A DNA stretch of 64,000 bases from Biostraticola tofi (GTDB lineage: Bacteria; Pseudomonadota; Gammaproteobacteria; Enterobacterales; Enterobacteriaceae): assembly GCF_004343195.1 (NCBI RefSeq), contig NZ_SMCR01000001.1, positions 782,055 to 846,054 on the forward strand. The letters run 5' to 3'. The stretch's first letter is position 1. Each line of letters begins with the position of its first letter. Under the pieces are notes generated by a model, which saw only the letters and a list, made by a program, of their open reading frames with translations, did not search any database and was not told the origin of the DNA. The translations under genes were made by a program, and so were the position numbers. Below, in pieces: positions 45,127 to 53,057 of this stretch.

Positions 45127-45566
45127 TTCGGTATTTCCTCGGTTTCGGTTGCGGGGCCAATCTCAAGCCTTCCCGTTGTCTTTGCCGGGTCAGACGGATC
45201 ACCAGGTATCAGAGCTATCGCGCATTTGTTCGAGCGCAGCAGCTTTTTCATTTCTTCCTGCAGTCGGTGACTTTCATTTTCTGCCGCTGCACGCCGCCCA
45301 GTTTCCGCTGCCAGCAAGCTGTTATATTTTTCAAGCTCTCCCGCGAAGCGTTTGAATATTTCATGCGTGTCGTCCCCTCGAGATCGAAGGTTATCTATCC
45401 GTTCAACTTTCTCCCGGATGGAGTTCTTCAGGATGACATTTTCAGCAGTGATAGCCTGATTGGTCTTATAGAGACTGAAAAGGAAAAACAGGATGACAGC
45501 GGCAAATATCAGCGGAATGTAATACCTGAGCATGTCGAGTAGAGTGTGCTTGTGGTCGCTCAGCAT
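45123..45566 (-). CDS. Rz-like i-spanin or lysis accessory protein
   Basis: A 147-aa protein with an N-terminal membrane anchor (YYIPLIFAAVILFFLFSLY) and a long periplasmic coiled coil (residues about 35-110) ending in LRSNKCAIALIPGDPSD, which resembles the Rz C-terminus. It is upstream of the endolysin, whereas Rz is normally downstream, so the phage appears to have two anchored coiled-coil proteins. It may be an additional spanin or a lysis regulator. Confidence 0.65.
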   Translation of the reverse strand: MLSDHKHTLLDMLRYYIPLIFAAVILFFLFSLYKTNQAITAENVILKNSIREKVERIDNLRSRGDDTHEIFKRFAGELEKYNSLLAAETGRRAAAENESHRLQEEMKKLLRSNKCAIALIPGDPSDPAKTTGRLEIGPATETEEIPK

Positions 45567-45593
45567 GGTGATCTCCTGGCAGTTCGATTATCG

Positions 45594-45920
45594 TTAGTTG
45601 CCTGATCCTGCTGGTGGGTTACCGCCGGCCTTATTTAAGAATCGGGTTTCGAGAGCTTTAACAAATGCAGCGCCAGACCAGCCTGCCATGCCACACGATC
45701 CGCCAATGACTTCCAGCGGCCAGGTGTAGTGATAGGCGATCATCATCATCATGGCCCCAGCAAACAGGCAGACAATTATCTGTAGGCACAGCGTGCGCCA
45801 GCTAAAAGCCTGCCCGCTCAATACGCGATATGAATAACTTCCCAGTGCGCCAAGCAGGGTCATACCCAGCGCAAGTAACGCCGATAGCAGCGTTGTGTCA
45901 CTTTTCCACGGCATTTTCAT
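45594..45920 (-). CDS. holin (lambda-family, phage_holin_3-like)
   Basis: A 108-aa protein with three hydrophobic segments (LSALLALGMTLLGALGSY, LCLQIIVCLFAGAMMMMIAY, EVIGGSCGMAGWSGAAFV), the topology of lambda-type holins. The ATG at 45918-45920 has AAGGGGGG upstream; a GTG two codons earlier could serve as a second start, like the dual starts of lambda S. It is the first gene of the lysis block. Confidence 0.75.
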   Translation of the reverse strand: MKMPWKSDTTLLSALLALGMTLLGALGSYSYRVLSGQAFSWRTLCLQIIVCLFAGAMMMMIAYHYTWPLEVIGGSCGMAGWSGAAFVKALETRFLNKAGGNPPAGSGN

Positions 45921-46143
45921 ATCCACCCCCCTTTACCGGGGCATAGCTCACCGGCCGAGATATGGCAGATGCTTGTGAGGGTATATTTGGCCGCTTGGTT
46001 GCTGCCAGAAGAGGTTCGGCCCCGCAGTCACATGGCGCGACGATTGAGGGAAGTTGGGCGTCAGAAGTTTACTGAGGGCCGAGAAGCAGAAAAGGCCGCG
46101 ATATGCAGCCCGGTTTTAATGTATAAATAAATGAAAATAAGTG

Positions 46144-46172
46144 TTGCTTGATAGTCGATAATCGACTATATT
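46144..46172 (+). promoter_or_regulatory. promoter with 19-bp palindromic operator
   Basis: TTGCTT (46144-46149) and TATATT (46167-46172) are exactly 17 bp apart. The spacer is filled by the perfect palindrome ATAGTCGATAATCGACTAT (46151-46169), overlapping the first three bases of the -10. A repressor on it would block the promoter. The second gene of the operon encodes an HTH protein, the obvious candidate ligand. Confidence 0.8.
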
Positions 46173-46217
46173 GAATTCATCGAAACGAGATAACTAATCA
46201 AACACCGGAGACACACA

Positions 46218-46439
46218 ATGAACGCATATGAACTCTATGAAGCAGCAATCGATAACGACAGTTCAGACCTGAGCGCCAAGAATTTCTCTGACTATGCAGA
46301 TGGTGCACTCAATACTTTCATCACCAGTGAAGTGGCAGAAAAGATATCAGCTTGCGCCATTAATTTTCGTGACAATGGCGATGGCTCAAATGACCTTTAT
46401 CACATGGTTGAAAAGCCATTAAGTGAGATTACGCTGTAA
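46218..46439 (+). CDS. 73-aa acidic protein, first gene of the HTH operon (anti-CRISPR-like candidate)
   Basis: A small acidic protein (YELYEAAIDNDSSDLSAKNF, ACAINFRDNGDGSNDLYH) with no membrane segment or known domain. GGAG lies 8 nt before the ATG. It is on the strand opposite to the late operon, with its own promoter and operator, and its stop shares one base with the next start. Size, charge and linkage to an HTH gene are those of anti-CRISPR genes, but also of many phage orphans; function is not established. Confidence 0.8.
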   Translation: MNAYELYEAAIDNDSSDLSAKNFSDYADGALNTFITSEVAEKISACAINFRDNGDGSNDLYHMVEKPLSEITL

Positions 46440-46606
46440 TGATGTTGACGGACTTCATAGATAAGACGTTTGGCGGCAATAAAGCCGCCTTTGCTCGTCA
46501 CATGGGAGTAGACGCGCAAACGGTCAATAAGTGGGTAAAAGCTGGCTGGCTAGTTATTGATGATAAGCTCTGTTCACCCAGACGTGATATCCCGCCTGTA
46601 AGCTGA
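46439..46606 (+). CDS. 55-aa helix-turn-helix protein (Aca/Cro-like)
   Basis: ATG at 46439 (a second ATG follows) in a TAATGATG junction, stop TGA at 46604-46606. The motif GGNKAAFARHMGVDAQTVNKW is a Cro/YdaS-type helix-turn-helix at residues about 12-32, followed by a short tail (CSPRRDIPPV) like small phage Cro proteins. It probably binds the palindrome 46151-46169 and represses its own operon. No transmembrane part. Confidence 0.8.
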   Translation: MMLTDFIDKTFGGNKAAFARHMGVDAQTVNKWVKAGWLVIDDKLCSPRRDIPPVS

Positions 46607-46663
46607 TAGCGCGGTAACGCTGTCGTACGCGCTGTGTACTCGTGGCACATGCGCCTGAAATGA

Positions 46664-46687
46664 GAAAACCCCGGCTTTTGGCCAGGG
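46664..46687 (-). terminator. intrinsic terminator downstream of the Q-like gene
   Basis: On the minus strand CCCTGGC-CAAAA-GCCGGGG is followed by TTTTC. It lies between the Q-like gene and the lysis block, the place of lambda tR'. The region 46607-46721 should hold the late promoter, but I cannot identify it. Confidence 0.7.
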
Positions 46688-46721
46688 TCTGTAGTTTGGT
46701 TGGTGGTACCGCTCTTACGCT

Positions 46722-47417
46722 TTACGCTCCCGAGCATAACGCAAAATATACACTCTCATTTTTCGCTTTGCAACTATTTACAAAATTATTTTCTATATTT
46801 GAATTATTATCAGAATATTCTTTCTCCATTTCACGCCTTATAGAGTAATACATTACTTCTTCCAGGAGAGTTTCGCACCACGCTATTCGTTTCCTTGCAA
46901 GCTGAATATCACATCCTGTCAGCCAAACCAAGTCCTTCGCAACTCCTTGCGTGTCTTTGCGGTCGCAATATCGTTTAATGGCTATCAAGCGGATCGGGCT
47001 GTCCCTGTGAAATGCTTTGGTAATTACCCCTTCTACAAATGCGGCATCATCTGATTCTTTGGCGAGAGCGATGATGTTGCTTGCGGAACTGTTGGGGATA
47101 ACTATGTCTCTGGCCTTCTGGAATAGCTCGTTCCCGCGATAGCCCTCTTTGTGCAGACGGTCAACCACTTCAAGAATTCGGCCCCCCTGCGCTGAATTCC
47201 ATTTTGTTCTAATCATCAGGCGGCCAATGATGTTTATGCAGCCGCGCGGTGAATCATCCCCGGCGTTTTTGCTGCCCCATAGCGCTAACATGTAGCGAGT
47301 CCAATTGCGCTGGCCCGAATCAATGGTTTTCCATCCCCGACCCCACACGCGCCGAATATCGGATTTTCTTGCTACATAAACGAGAGACATAAAATTATCG
47401 GTCTTTTTGTTCATCAT
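46722..47417 (-). CDS. Q-like late antiterminator (DUF1133 family)
   Basis: A 231-aa protein between ninG and the lysis genes. The pattern KSDIRRVWGRGWKTIDSGQ ... RGCINIIGRLMIRTKWNS is that of DUF1133, proteins found in the Q position of many enteric lambdoid phages. Antitermination of the late operon is inferred. GGGAGG lies 8 nt before the first ATG, which overlaps the ninG stop by 4 nt. Confidence 0.7.
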   Translation of the reverse strand: MMNKKTDNFMSLVYVARKSDIRRVWGRGWKTIDSGQRNWTRYMLALWGSKNAGDDSPRGCINIIGRLMIRTKWNSAQGGRILEVVDRLHKEGYRGNELFQKARDIVIPNSSASNIIALAKESDDAAFVEGVITKAFHRDSPIRLIAIKRYCDRKDTQGVAKDLVWLTGCDIQLARKRIAWCETLLEEVMYYSIRREMEKEYSDNNSNIENNFVNSCKAKNESVYFALCSGA

Positions 47418-48019
47418 GCTGCTACCTCCCGGCTCGCTATGAGCGCCTTACGTTTAGCCCTGTACTCGTCCCGGATCCGCTCAAAGTCTTCTCGGCGGTA
47501 TCGCTTAGCCTCATGCGGCCCCATTAGCGCGTCGAATCTAGCCTGCCCTATTTTGGAAATAAGGTTGGGTGTGTAGCCGCCGATGTTGCCTGAAAAATGG
47601 TTATTGCAGGGGGCGCACTGTCGATGGCAGTTATCCTCATCGAAGCGAAGCTCAGGGTTGCTGCCTACGGTGCGGTAATGCCCGGCGTGGTGCTGGCCGT
47701 CGTGGTACCGGTCGCAGCTGATGCACGGCAAGCCGGCGTCACGCTCCCGGATGTAGGCGTTGAATTCAGCCTGGGCCAGCTTGGCGAAGTAGCTCAGCGG
47801 CTTCACGGCCAGCCTTCGGGCCTTCAGTTTATCCTTTTGCTCAACAAGCTCCTTCTTGCGCTTCTTCTCCAGCCTGGCGATGGCCTGCTGTTTTTCTTTG
47901 TCGCGGCGCTTTAAGGCTATTGCCGCCCCACACTCGGGAGTGCACCAGACAACATTGCTGTACTGAGGGATAAACCATTCCCGGCATTCAAGGCATTTAC
48001 GCCTGGGTAGCTTTGGCAT
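47414..48019 (-). CDS. ninG: NinG/Rap recombination protein
   Basis: A 201-aa protein from the ATG at 48017-48019 (GGAGG 6 nt upstream). It has the N-terminal zinc knuckle CLECREWF ... WCTPECG and the conserved CISCDRYHDGQHHAGHYRTVG ... NCHRQCAPCNNHFSG, the Rap/NinG nuclease core that resolves Holliday junctions and D-loops in phage recombination. Confidence 0.92.
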   Translation of the reverse strand: MPKLPRRKCLECREWFIPQYSNVVWCTPECGAAIALKRRDKEKQQAIARLEKKRKKELVEQKDKLKARRLAVKPLSYFAKLAQAEFNAYIRERDAGLPCISCDRYHDGQHHAGHYRTVGSNPELRFDEDNCHRQCAPCNNHFSGNIGGYTPNLISKIGQARFDALMGPHEAKRYRREDFERIRDEYRAKRKALIASREVAA

Positions 48020-48419
48020 TGCTCGCCTCCTTATCCACAACCAGCCTTTTGTAAGCCTCGATATCCCTAGCCTGCTCTTGGCACCTCTGGCTCAGTGAAT
48101 AATTTTTATCGCGAAGCTCATCTAATTGCTTTTGATAATATGTCTGGGCCTCTTTATGTGCCCCACTCCAGGCAATGTGCTTGTTGATCATTGCCTTTCG
48201 CTTGGCCTGTCTCACAGCGACATGATTATCAATAAACCACCGGGGGTCATTGAAGGCATGCCGGGCAACCTCATACCAATATTCACTGGCCGCCTTGTTT
48301 AAAATGTGAATCGATAGAAACGGTATTTTTATCGTGAGCATTTTGCGCTGTGATTCTTTCTGGCCAAACATATGCCCGCGCCGAATGCTCAAACCAAAAC
48401 CTACCTGAAGAATTATCAT
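47997..48419 (-). CDS. nin-region hypothetical protein
   Basis: A 140-aa protein from the ATG at 48417-48419 with AGGAG 9 nt upstream. The second half is a charged helix or coiled coil (KEAQTYYQKQLDELRDKNY). It overlaps ninG by 23 nt and the upstream small gene by 4 nt. Function unknown. Confidence 0.65.
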   Translation of the reverse strand: MIILQVGFGLSIRRGHMFGQKESQRKMLTIKIPFLSIHILNKAASEYWYEVARHAFNDPRWFIDNHVAVRQAKRKAMINKHIAWSGAHKEAQTYYQKQLDELRDKNYSLSQRCQEQARDIEAYKRLVVDKEASNAKATQA

Positions 48420-48589
48420 GGTTTTGCTCTCCTGTTCCGGGTGCGGTCCCACCTGGCCTGCAATAGCGGCGCGAGGTAGTCGTAAGTTTTGATTTCGGGC
48501 TCTGGAATGTGGGGTTTACTGCGAGGGTTTGGACGGCGGAATATTAACTTTTCCTCAAGCCGTTCCCATTGCGATTTCCTTCTCTTCAT
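48416..48589 (-). CDS. 57-aa nin-region protein
   Basis: A basic protein starting MKRRKSQWERLEEKLIFRRP. ATG at 48587-48589 overlaps the upstream stop (ATGA), and the TGA overlaps the downstream ATG, so it tiles exactly. Such 50-60-aa basic genes are usual in nin regions; function unknown. Confidence 0.75.
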   Translation of the reverse strand: MKRRKSQWERLEEKLIFRRPNPRSKPHIPEPEIKTYDYLAPLLQARWDRTRNRRAKP

Positions 48590-48888
48590 AAGCGCGCCCT
48601 CGCAGCAGCTTGCAGTTGATTGAACCGCTCCATCGGATTCACCGGAGCGACGGGGCCGCCAACAATCCCCTCCTGTATCTCAGTTCCCGCCATGAAGTAT
48701 TTGCGGTAAAATGCCCTGCCCCGCTTGTGCGTCTCGAATGTGATAACGCCATCGTCAACCAGCACCGATATGACTTTGCCTACGTAGACCGGATGCCCGT
48801 TTACTCTCGCGGCCAGCTCAATAGTCGTTATCCCCGGATGGTTGCGGATTTCTGCGATAGCGAGTTCTCTGAATTTTGACTTTCTCAT
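48586..48888 (-). CDS. winged-helix-like phage protein
   Basis: A 100-aa protein. Residues 5-60 (LAIAEIRNHPGITTIELAARVNGHPVYVGKVISVLVDDGVITFE) read as a winged helix-turn-helix with the final beta hairpin (HKRGRAFYRKYF). It may be a transcription factor of the early-right operon; the target is unknown. Confidence 0.7.
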   Translation of the reverse strand: MRKSKFRELAIAEIRNHPGITTIELAARVNGHPVYVGKVISVLVDDGVITFETHKRGRAFYRKYFMAGTEIQEGIVGGPVAPVNPMERFNQLQAAARARL

Positions 48889-48897
48889 GCTGACCCC

Positions 48898-49347
48898 TTA
48901 AAAAAATGAATACAGCTGATTGATGATGCCCTGGTTAGTTGTGCCGCCGAAGATCCGTTTGATGGCCGCGTTTATCAGGGCGCTATAGCAGCGTTCGAAT
49001 TCTTCTTGCTCCATGTTCCCGTAAGCCAGGCTTTTGGCTTCGGTTCGAATGGAGCCGTCGAGGCGAACTGTTTGTTCGTAATAGCCCGCAAGGATGGTTA
49101 GGTCTTTGCGGAACCGGTCAAACTGGGCTGACTCATCCATGAATTGCAGGTTCGTTTTGTCAGCGGACCAATGTGAGAAACAGAAATTGAAGAAGGCGAA
49201 CACCTTTCTGTGAAATTCGGGGTTTCGGGTGGTCTTCACTTCGACCGTGTATTGGCCGCCGTTCCTGAACCTGGTTAGACGTGGGATTTCGCTTTCCAGT
49301 GCTGGTACAAATACGCCTCCGGCAGACTTAATCATTTCAACTTGCAT
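48898..49347 (-). CDS. DUF1367 family protein
   Basis: A 149-aa phage protein of the nin region recognised by RNGGQYTVEVKTTRNPEFHRKVFAFFNFCF and FDRFRKDLTILAGYYEQT, conserved in DUF1367 (the lambda NinB-neighbour type). Role unknown. Confidence 0.85.
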   Translation of the reverse strand: MQVEMIKSAGGVFVPALESEIPRLTRFRNGGQYTVEVKTTRNPEFHRKVFAFFNFCFSHWSADKTNLQFMDESAQFDRFRKDLTILAGYYEQTVRLDGSIRTEAKSLAYGNMEQEEFERCYSALINAAIKRIFGGTTNQGIINQLYSFF

Positions 49348-49551
49348 CTATCCGCCCTCATCTGCCTCGATGTAGTCCTGCAGAATGTCGTGAGCCTCTG
49401 CCGCGCGTTCGGCCATGACGTCACGGATAAACCGGCCCGAGGCGCTCTCAATGGGGATCGATTCGAGAGATTCAGCTATGCCTGCCAGCAAATCCCGCGC
49501 CGCCTCCAAGGGCCGTGCCGGGCGGTGAAATTTGATAACGTCACCCATCAT
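49348..49551 (-). CDS. 67-aa early phage protein
   Basis: A small helical protein (ARDLLAGIAESLESIPIES, VMAERAAEAHDILQDYIEA). AGGGGG precedes the ATG ATG start, which overlaps the upstream stop (TAATG). It follows directly on the DUF1367 gene. Function unknown. Confidence 0.75.
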   Translation of the reverse strand: MMGDVIKFHRPARPLEAARDLLAGIAESLESIPIESASGRFIRDVMAERAAEAHDILQDYIEADEGG

Positions 49552-49895
49552 TACCCCCTGGGCATGTAACCATGCTGTGATGCCGACTTTTCCCTTAAAC
49601 GCTGATGGCGAGCCATGAAGTAATCCATCAACTCACTGAAGCGCTTATCGATGATTTCGCACTCGCGATTAAAATATGCCTGGGCATCAGTTTCACTATC
49701 TGGAGCAAACTCTCCCGGGCCGGCAAGTGTGTTAAAAATCCAATCCATTCCCGCTGTTACACCCTCGCCATGCTCTGCCTCGATGATTGCCGCTCGCATA
49801 GCCAACATCAGCTTTCCGAAAAGCAGGTCTGCTTCTTCAAGTCGGTGGCGCAAGTATTCATTTTCGTCTTTAAGTTGCTCGATATTGAGTTCCAT
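49551..49895 (-). CDS. early phage protein with coiled-coil start
   Basis: A 114-aa protein from the ATG at 49893-49895, in a TGATG junction with the helicase stop. The N-terminus is a coiled coil (MELNIEQLKDENEYLRHRLEEADLLFGKL). Similar helical proteins follow the helicase gene in P22-like phages. Function unknown. Confidence 0.75.
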   Translation of the reverse strand: MELNIEQLKDENEYLRHRLEEADLLFGKLMLAMRAAIIEAEHGEGVTAGMDWIFNTLAGPGEFAPDSETDAQAYFNRECEIIDKRFSELMDYFMARHQRLREKSASQHGYMPRG

Positions 49896-51304
49896 CAAAA
49901 TCCCCCTTTGCCTGCATAACGTTGGTTTTTCTCTTCTCTCCGATCCTTGGCCTGGCGAGCTACGTCCTGATCGACGTCATAGATAGCCCCGTATCGCTGC
50001 TCAACAAACACAACGCCGGATTGCCCATGCCGGTTAAGCCGTAGGAGCAGCTCGGTATCCTGCTGATTGGCGTTTTCGTCATAAGCCCCTTCCCGATAGA
50101 TGCCCAGCCAGTAATCGCAGTCCTGTTCGATCTGCCCGGTGTCGCGGCTGTCGCTGGGCTGCGGTCGCTTGTTGGTCCGTTTTTCCAGATCGCGGTTAAG
50201 CTGAGTCAGCAGCACCACTACACAATTCAGCTCTTTAGCCAGCGCCTTGAGCCCCTTGGTGATAATCCCGTAGGCCAGATCGTTACGCTCAGCCTTCTCG
50301 GCTTTCATCAGAGTGAGATAATCGACCAGCACCATTCCGACCACGCCCCGCTCCCGCTTGATGCGTCGGCTTTCCGAGACGATGTGAGAGAGAGATAGAC
50401 CAGGTGTGTCGTCGATGTAGAGATTGCCGTTCTGCGCCAGCTCCAGCGCCCTGGCGGAAGCCAATGCGAACCGGTTATCGTCGTACCCTTCGAGGTAGAA
50501 ATTTGTCGAGCTGACGCCGGAGAACTGCGAGATAGCACGTTCCACGATTTGCTCTTCGGGCATTTCCAGACTGAACGCGATGGCCGGCAGGCCTTCAGCG
50601 TTGGCGCAATTCAGAGCCATGTTGAGATACAGCGTGGTTTTCCCCATCTTCGGGCGAGCACCGACAACGAACAGGGATCCGCGAACAATGCGCTTCGGCT
50701 CCAGCATGTCATCCAGGGACTTGATGCCGGATGTGAGCCCGATTGCCCGAGCGTCACCACTCAGTCTTCGATCAACCACATGCGTCCAGCGCTCGAAAGC
50801 ATCAGCGAATGTAACTGCGCCCCGAGTGTTTCCCGACTTGGTGCGATCATCCAACTGCATGGCCAGCGTTTGGATAGCCCCCAGCTTTTCATCCGTGCTC
50901 ATGCCATTGCGGGCATAAAGCACCTCCAGCATCCGGTTGGCCTGCTCGATTCCGTATCGCTCGATGGCGGTGTCACGCACCTTGAAGGCGTAGGCCATCA
51001 CGTTTGCCGTGCTGGGAATGCCGCGGCTGATCTGCATGACGTAACCCAGTCCCCCCACCTGTTCAATCAGCCCCCGGCTTTCCAGCTCATCGGTGACCGT
51101 CAGGCCGTCGATAGTCTGATGCTTGGCGTTCATGTCGCGGATCACGCCGAAAATCGCCTGGTGCTGCCGGCTGTAGAACGTCTCGGGCTTGAGCATGGAC
51201 AGGACGCGCTGACAGTTGTCGCTCTGTGGGTCAAGCAGCAAGCTGCCGATAACGCTTTGCTCTGCTTCGGTGCTGTGCGGCGGCAGGATCATTTCAGACG
51301 TCAT
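49895..51304 (-). CDS. replicative DNA helicase (DnaB family)
   Basis: A 469-aa hexameric helicase (P22 gp12 type). The N-terminal DnaB domain (PPHSTEAEQSVIGSLLLDPQS) is followed by the RecA-like core: Walker A GARPKMGKTT with Lys222, SLEMPEEQI and VLVDYLTLMKAE. It overlaps the initiator gene by 11 nt. The phage thus carries its own helicase rather than a lambda P-type loader. Confidence 0.94.
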   Translation of the reverse strand: MTSEMILPPHSTEAEQSVIGSLLLDPQSDNCQRVLSMLKPETFYSRQHQAIFGVIRDMNAKHQTIDGLTVTDELESRGLIEQVGGLGYVMQISRGIPSTANVMAYAFKVRDTAIERYGIEQANRMLEVLYARNGMSTDEKLGAIQTLAMQLDDRTKSGNTRGAVTFADAFERWTHVVDRRLSGDARAIGLTSGIKSLDDMLEPKRIVRGSLFVVGARPKMGKTTLYLNMALNCANAEGLPAIAFSLEMPEEQIVERAISQFSGVSSTNFYLEGYDDNRFALASARALELAQNGNLYIDDTPGLSLSHIVSESRRIKRERGVVGMVLVDYLTLMKAEKAERNDLAYGIITKGLKALAKELNCVVVLLTQLNRDLEKRTNKRPQPSDSRDTGQIEQDCDYWLGIYREGAYDENANQQDTELLLRLNRHGQSGVVFVEQRYGAIYDVDQDVARQAKDRREEKNQRYAGKGGF

Positions 51305-52178
51305 CGCTTACCCCCTCACGAACCTTGAGATAAACCTCGTCCTGCAGGAAGAACTCAATATTCTTGCATCGCCAGGTCTTACCGGTTTTGCTGTCTGGTC
51401 GGGTGCCGAGCATCCAGCGGCAGTTTTGAGAGATATACCGGAGATAATCTTCCCAGGCCTGCATGCTGAAGGGCTTCTCATCCAGCTGACGAGTGATCTT
51501 CCCAGCCTTGACCCAAAAGGTTCTTATCAAATTGCGTCGCTTCTCGCTCAACGCCCTGACGCTTGGGCATTCCGGCAGTAGTCTGTGATAAACATCAACA
51601 ACGTCCTGGCAGGAATGGGTTGGTGCTTTCCTTTCAGCCTTGCTTGTCGATGAGACACTCTCAATACCGTTAGGTATTGAGTTAAGTAGTTCTTTATTAG
51701 TTATGGATTTCCTTTGGATTTCCTTTGGATTAAATGGCTCAGGAGCCGCATTTTCATTGGGGTTCCCGTTGGATTTTCCTTGGACTTCCGTTGGATTAAA
51801 ATTGGACTGAAATTCGTCATATTTCAGGATTGAAATACGGGTAAAACGGCGTCCTGTTGCTTCGCGCTGGATCATGCCCATGCGCTCGAAAGTGTCGAGC
51901 AAGCTCTTAACTTTCGAGTCGCTGATATGGGTTTCAGTAACAAGCGTTGGTCGCCCGGTTAAGAACTGCCCGCGTCCTACCAAGACATCCCCAAGATCAG
52001 TTTTAACCAGCTTTGGCTTATAGTTGGCGTTCAGTATTAAGTGAAGCCATAGGTGTACGGCCTGGGAGTCCTTGTACAGCTTGCTGTCCATGAATTGTCT
52101 ATGCATGAGAGCAAACCCCTTACCGTGTTCCTCCGGCGTTGCCTCGGCCTGCTTACGGAATGCTAAAACGTTACTCAT
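51294..52178 (-). CDS. replication initiator, lambda O-like in organisation
   Basis: A 294-aa protein from the ATG at 52176-52178. The N-terminal part (FALMHRQFMDSKLYKDSQAVHLWLHLIL, LVTETHISDSKVKSLLDTFERMGMI) is a winged-helix DNA-binding domain. A linker is encoded by the iterons (residues about 125-158), and the C-terminal part (WVKAGKITRQLDEKPFSMQAWEDYL) probably contacts the helicase. Like lambda O, it should bind the origin inside its own gene. Confidence 0.8.
   Translation of the reverse strand: MSNVLAFRKQAEATPEEHGKGFALMHRQFMDSKLYKDSQAVHLWLHLILNANYKPKLVKTDLGDVLVGRGQFLTGRPTLVTETHISDSKVKSLLDTFERMGMIQREATGRRFTRISILKYDEFQSNFNPTEVQGKSNGNPNENAAPEPFNPKEIQRKSITNKELLNSIPNGIESVSSTSKAERKAPTHSCQDVVDVYHRLLPECPSVRALSEKRRNLIRTFWVKAGKITRQLDEKPFSMQAWEDYLRYISQNCRWMLGTRPDSKTGKTWRCKNIEFFLQDEVYLKVREGVSDDV
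51708..51806 (-). repeat. 11-bp iterons inside the initiator gene (phage origin)
   Basis: Tandem 11-mers ending in TTGGA on the plus strand: TTTCCTTTGGA at 51708 and 51719; TTCCCGTTGGA at 51763, TTTTCCTTGGA at 51774, CTTCCGTTGGA at 51785 and TTAAAATTGGA at 51796, each starting exactly 11 bp after the previous one in its block. An AT-rich stretch (51680-51707) adjoins. Location in the middle of the O-like gene mirrors lambda ori. Confidence 0.8.
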
Positions 52179-52311
52179 GATGACCACCGCCTGTTTGTTT
52201 CTTGACGTTATCAAGCTCCTGGCGGAGCCGGTTCGCTACTTTGGTGAAGCCAGACAAGAGGCGGTCACGAATGATGTGTTTATGCATTTTTTCTTGCGGT
52301 TTGGTATTCAT
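52171..52311 (-). CDS. 46-aa basic early protein
   Basis: Encodes a basic helical peptide (EKMHKHIIRDRLLSGFTKVANRLRQELDN). The ATG overlaps the upstream stop (ATGA) and the stop overlaps the initiator start, so it is part of the coupled chain ASCH gene - this gene - initiator - helicase. Function unknown. Confidence 0.75.
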   Translation of the reverse strand: MNTKPQEKMHKHIIRDRLLSGFTKVANRLRQELDNVKKQTGGGHHE

Positions 52312-53057
52312 TGCCCACCATCCTTAGCGAGCCGCTCAAATTCAACGACCCACACCCAGGGGTTGGAATGCCAGCTTTCAGAGCCGTAGATGGACCGCCA
52401 CAGACTCTGAAAGCTGTGTTTTGCATGCGAGTACCACTCAGCAGTGTCATTCAGGTCAGGAAGTAAATAATCGCAATACGCGGGGCCGTTGCCGCAATTA
52501 TTCTCAATGCGGGTAACTCCCTCGGCCTTTGCGTCCTCTTCGCTGATATCCTGCAACCGTTCTACCCGGACGCCAGTGATCAGCAGGTCAATGCGGCTGG
52601 CTTTGCGGGGCATATGAAGCGATGGATGCCACGCTGTCCTTTCGCCGTCGCCGTCATCGTCACCGCTCCAGATAAAACCGCCGTCAGCTCGATAAATGAC
52701 ATGACCGGAGTAATAGCCATTGCCGAACGGCAATTCGTGAACTGGTGTTGCTGGTCGCTGGGGAGTCCAGGGAATCCGAAAGCCGTCATCGTTGAATGCA
52801 TGACTTACAACGCCCCATGTCTCGCGAACCCAAAGCCGATCGCCGGGCTGGCCGAGGGGTGAATTGCGAAAGCGACCAGCCTTCAATTCTCCGGCCAATT
52901 CATTGCCTGCTAACTCGCACTCCATATCTTTATCGTGGAAAGGGAATTTCACAGCCCGTCTCGTCTGCGTCTTCCTGCCGTAGAGAATTGCTCGCACCAT
53001 TTCGGCGTTGAATAAAATCGGTCGCTCTTTACTGTTTGTTCGTTCAGTACTTTGCAT
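52308..53057 (-). CDS. ASCH-domain phage protein
   Basis: A 249-aa protein. The start RPILFNAEMVRAILYGRKTQTRRAVKF, then GDRLWVRETW, and ASRIDLLITGVRVERLQDISEEDAKAEGV are typical of the phage ASCH-domain proteins (PUA-like RNA/nucleotide-binding fold). It is encoded before the initiator, as in many enteric prophages. The biochemical role is not known. GAGG precedes the ATG. Confidence 0.85.
   Translation of the reverse strand: MQSTERTNSKERPILFNAEMVRAILYGRKTQTRRAVKFPFHDKDMECELAGNELAGELKAGRFRNSPLGQPGDRLWVRETWGVVSHAFNDDGFRIPWTPQRPATPVHELPFGNGYYSGHVIYRADGGFIWSGDDDGDGERTAWHPSLHMPRKASRIDLLITGVRVERLQDISEEDAKAEGVTRIENNCGNGPAYCDYLLPDLNDTAEWYSHAKHSFQSLWRSIYGSESWHSNPWVWVVEFERLAKDGGQ

Noticed and set aside
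45962..46075. 37-codon plus-strand frame before the HTH operon
   Set aside because: No Shine-Dalgarno, no coupling to neighbours and no motif; probably chance.
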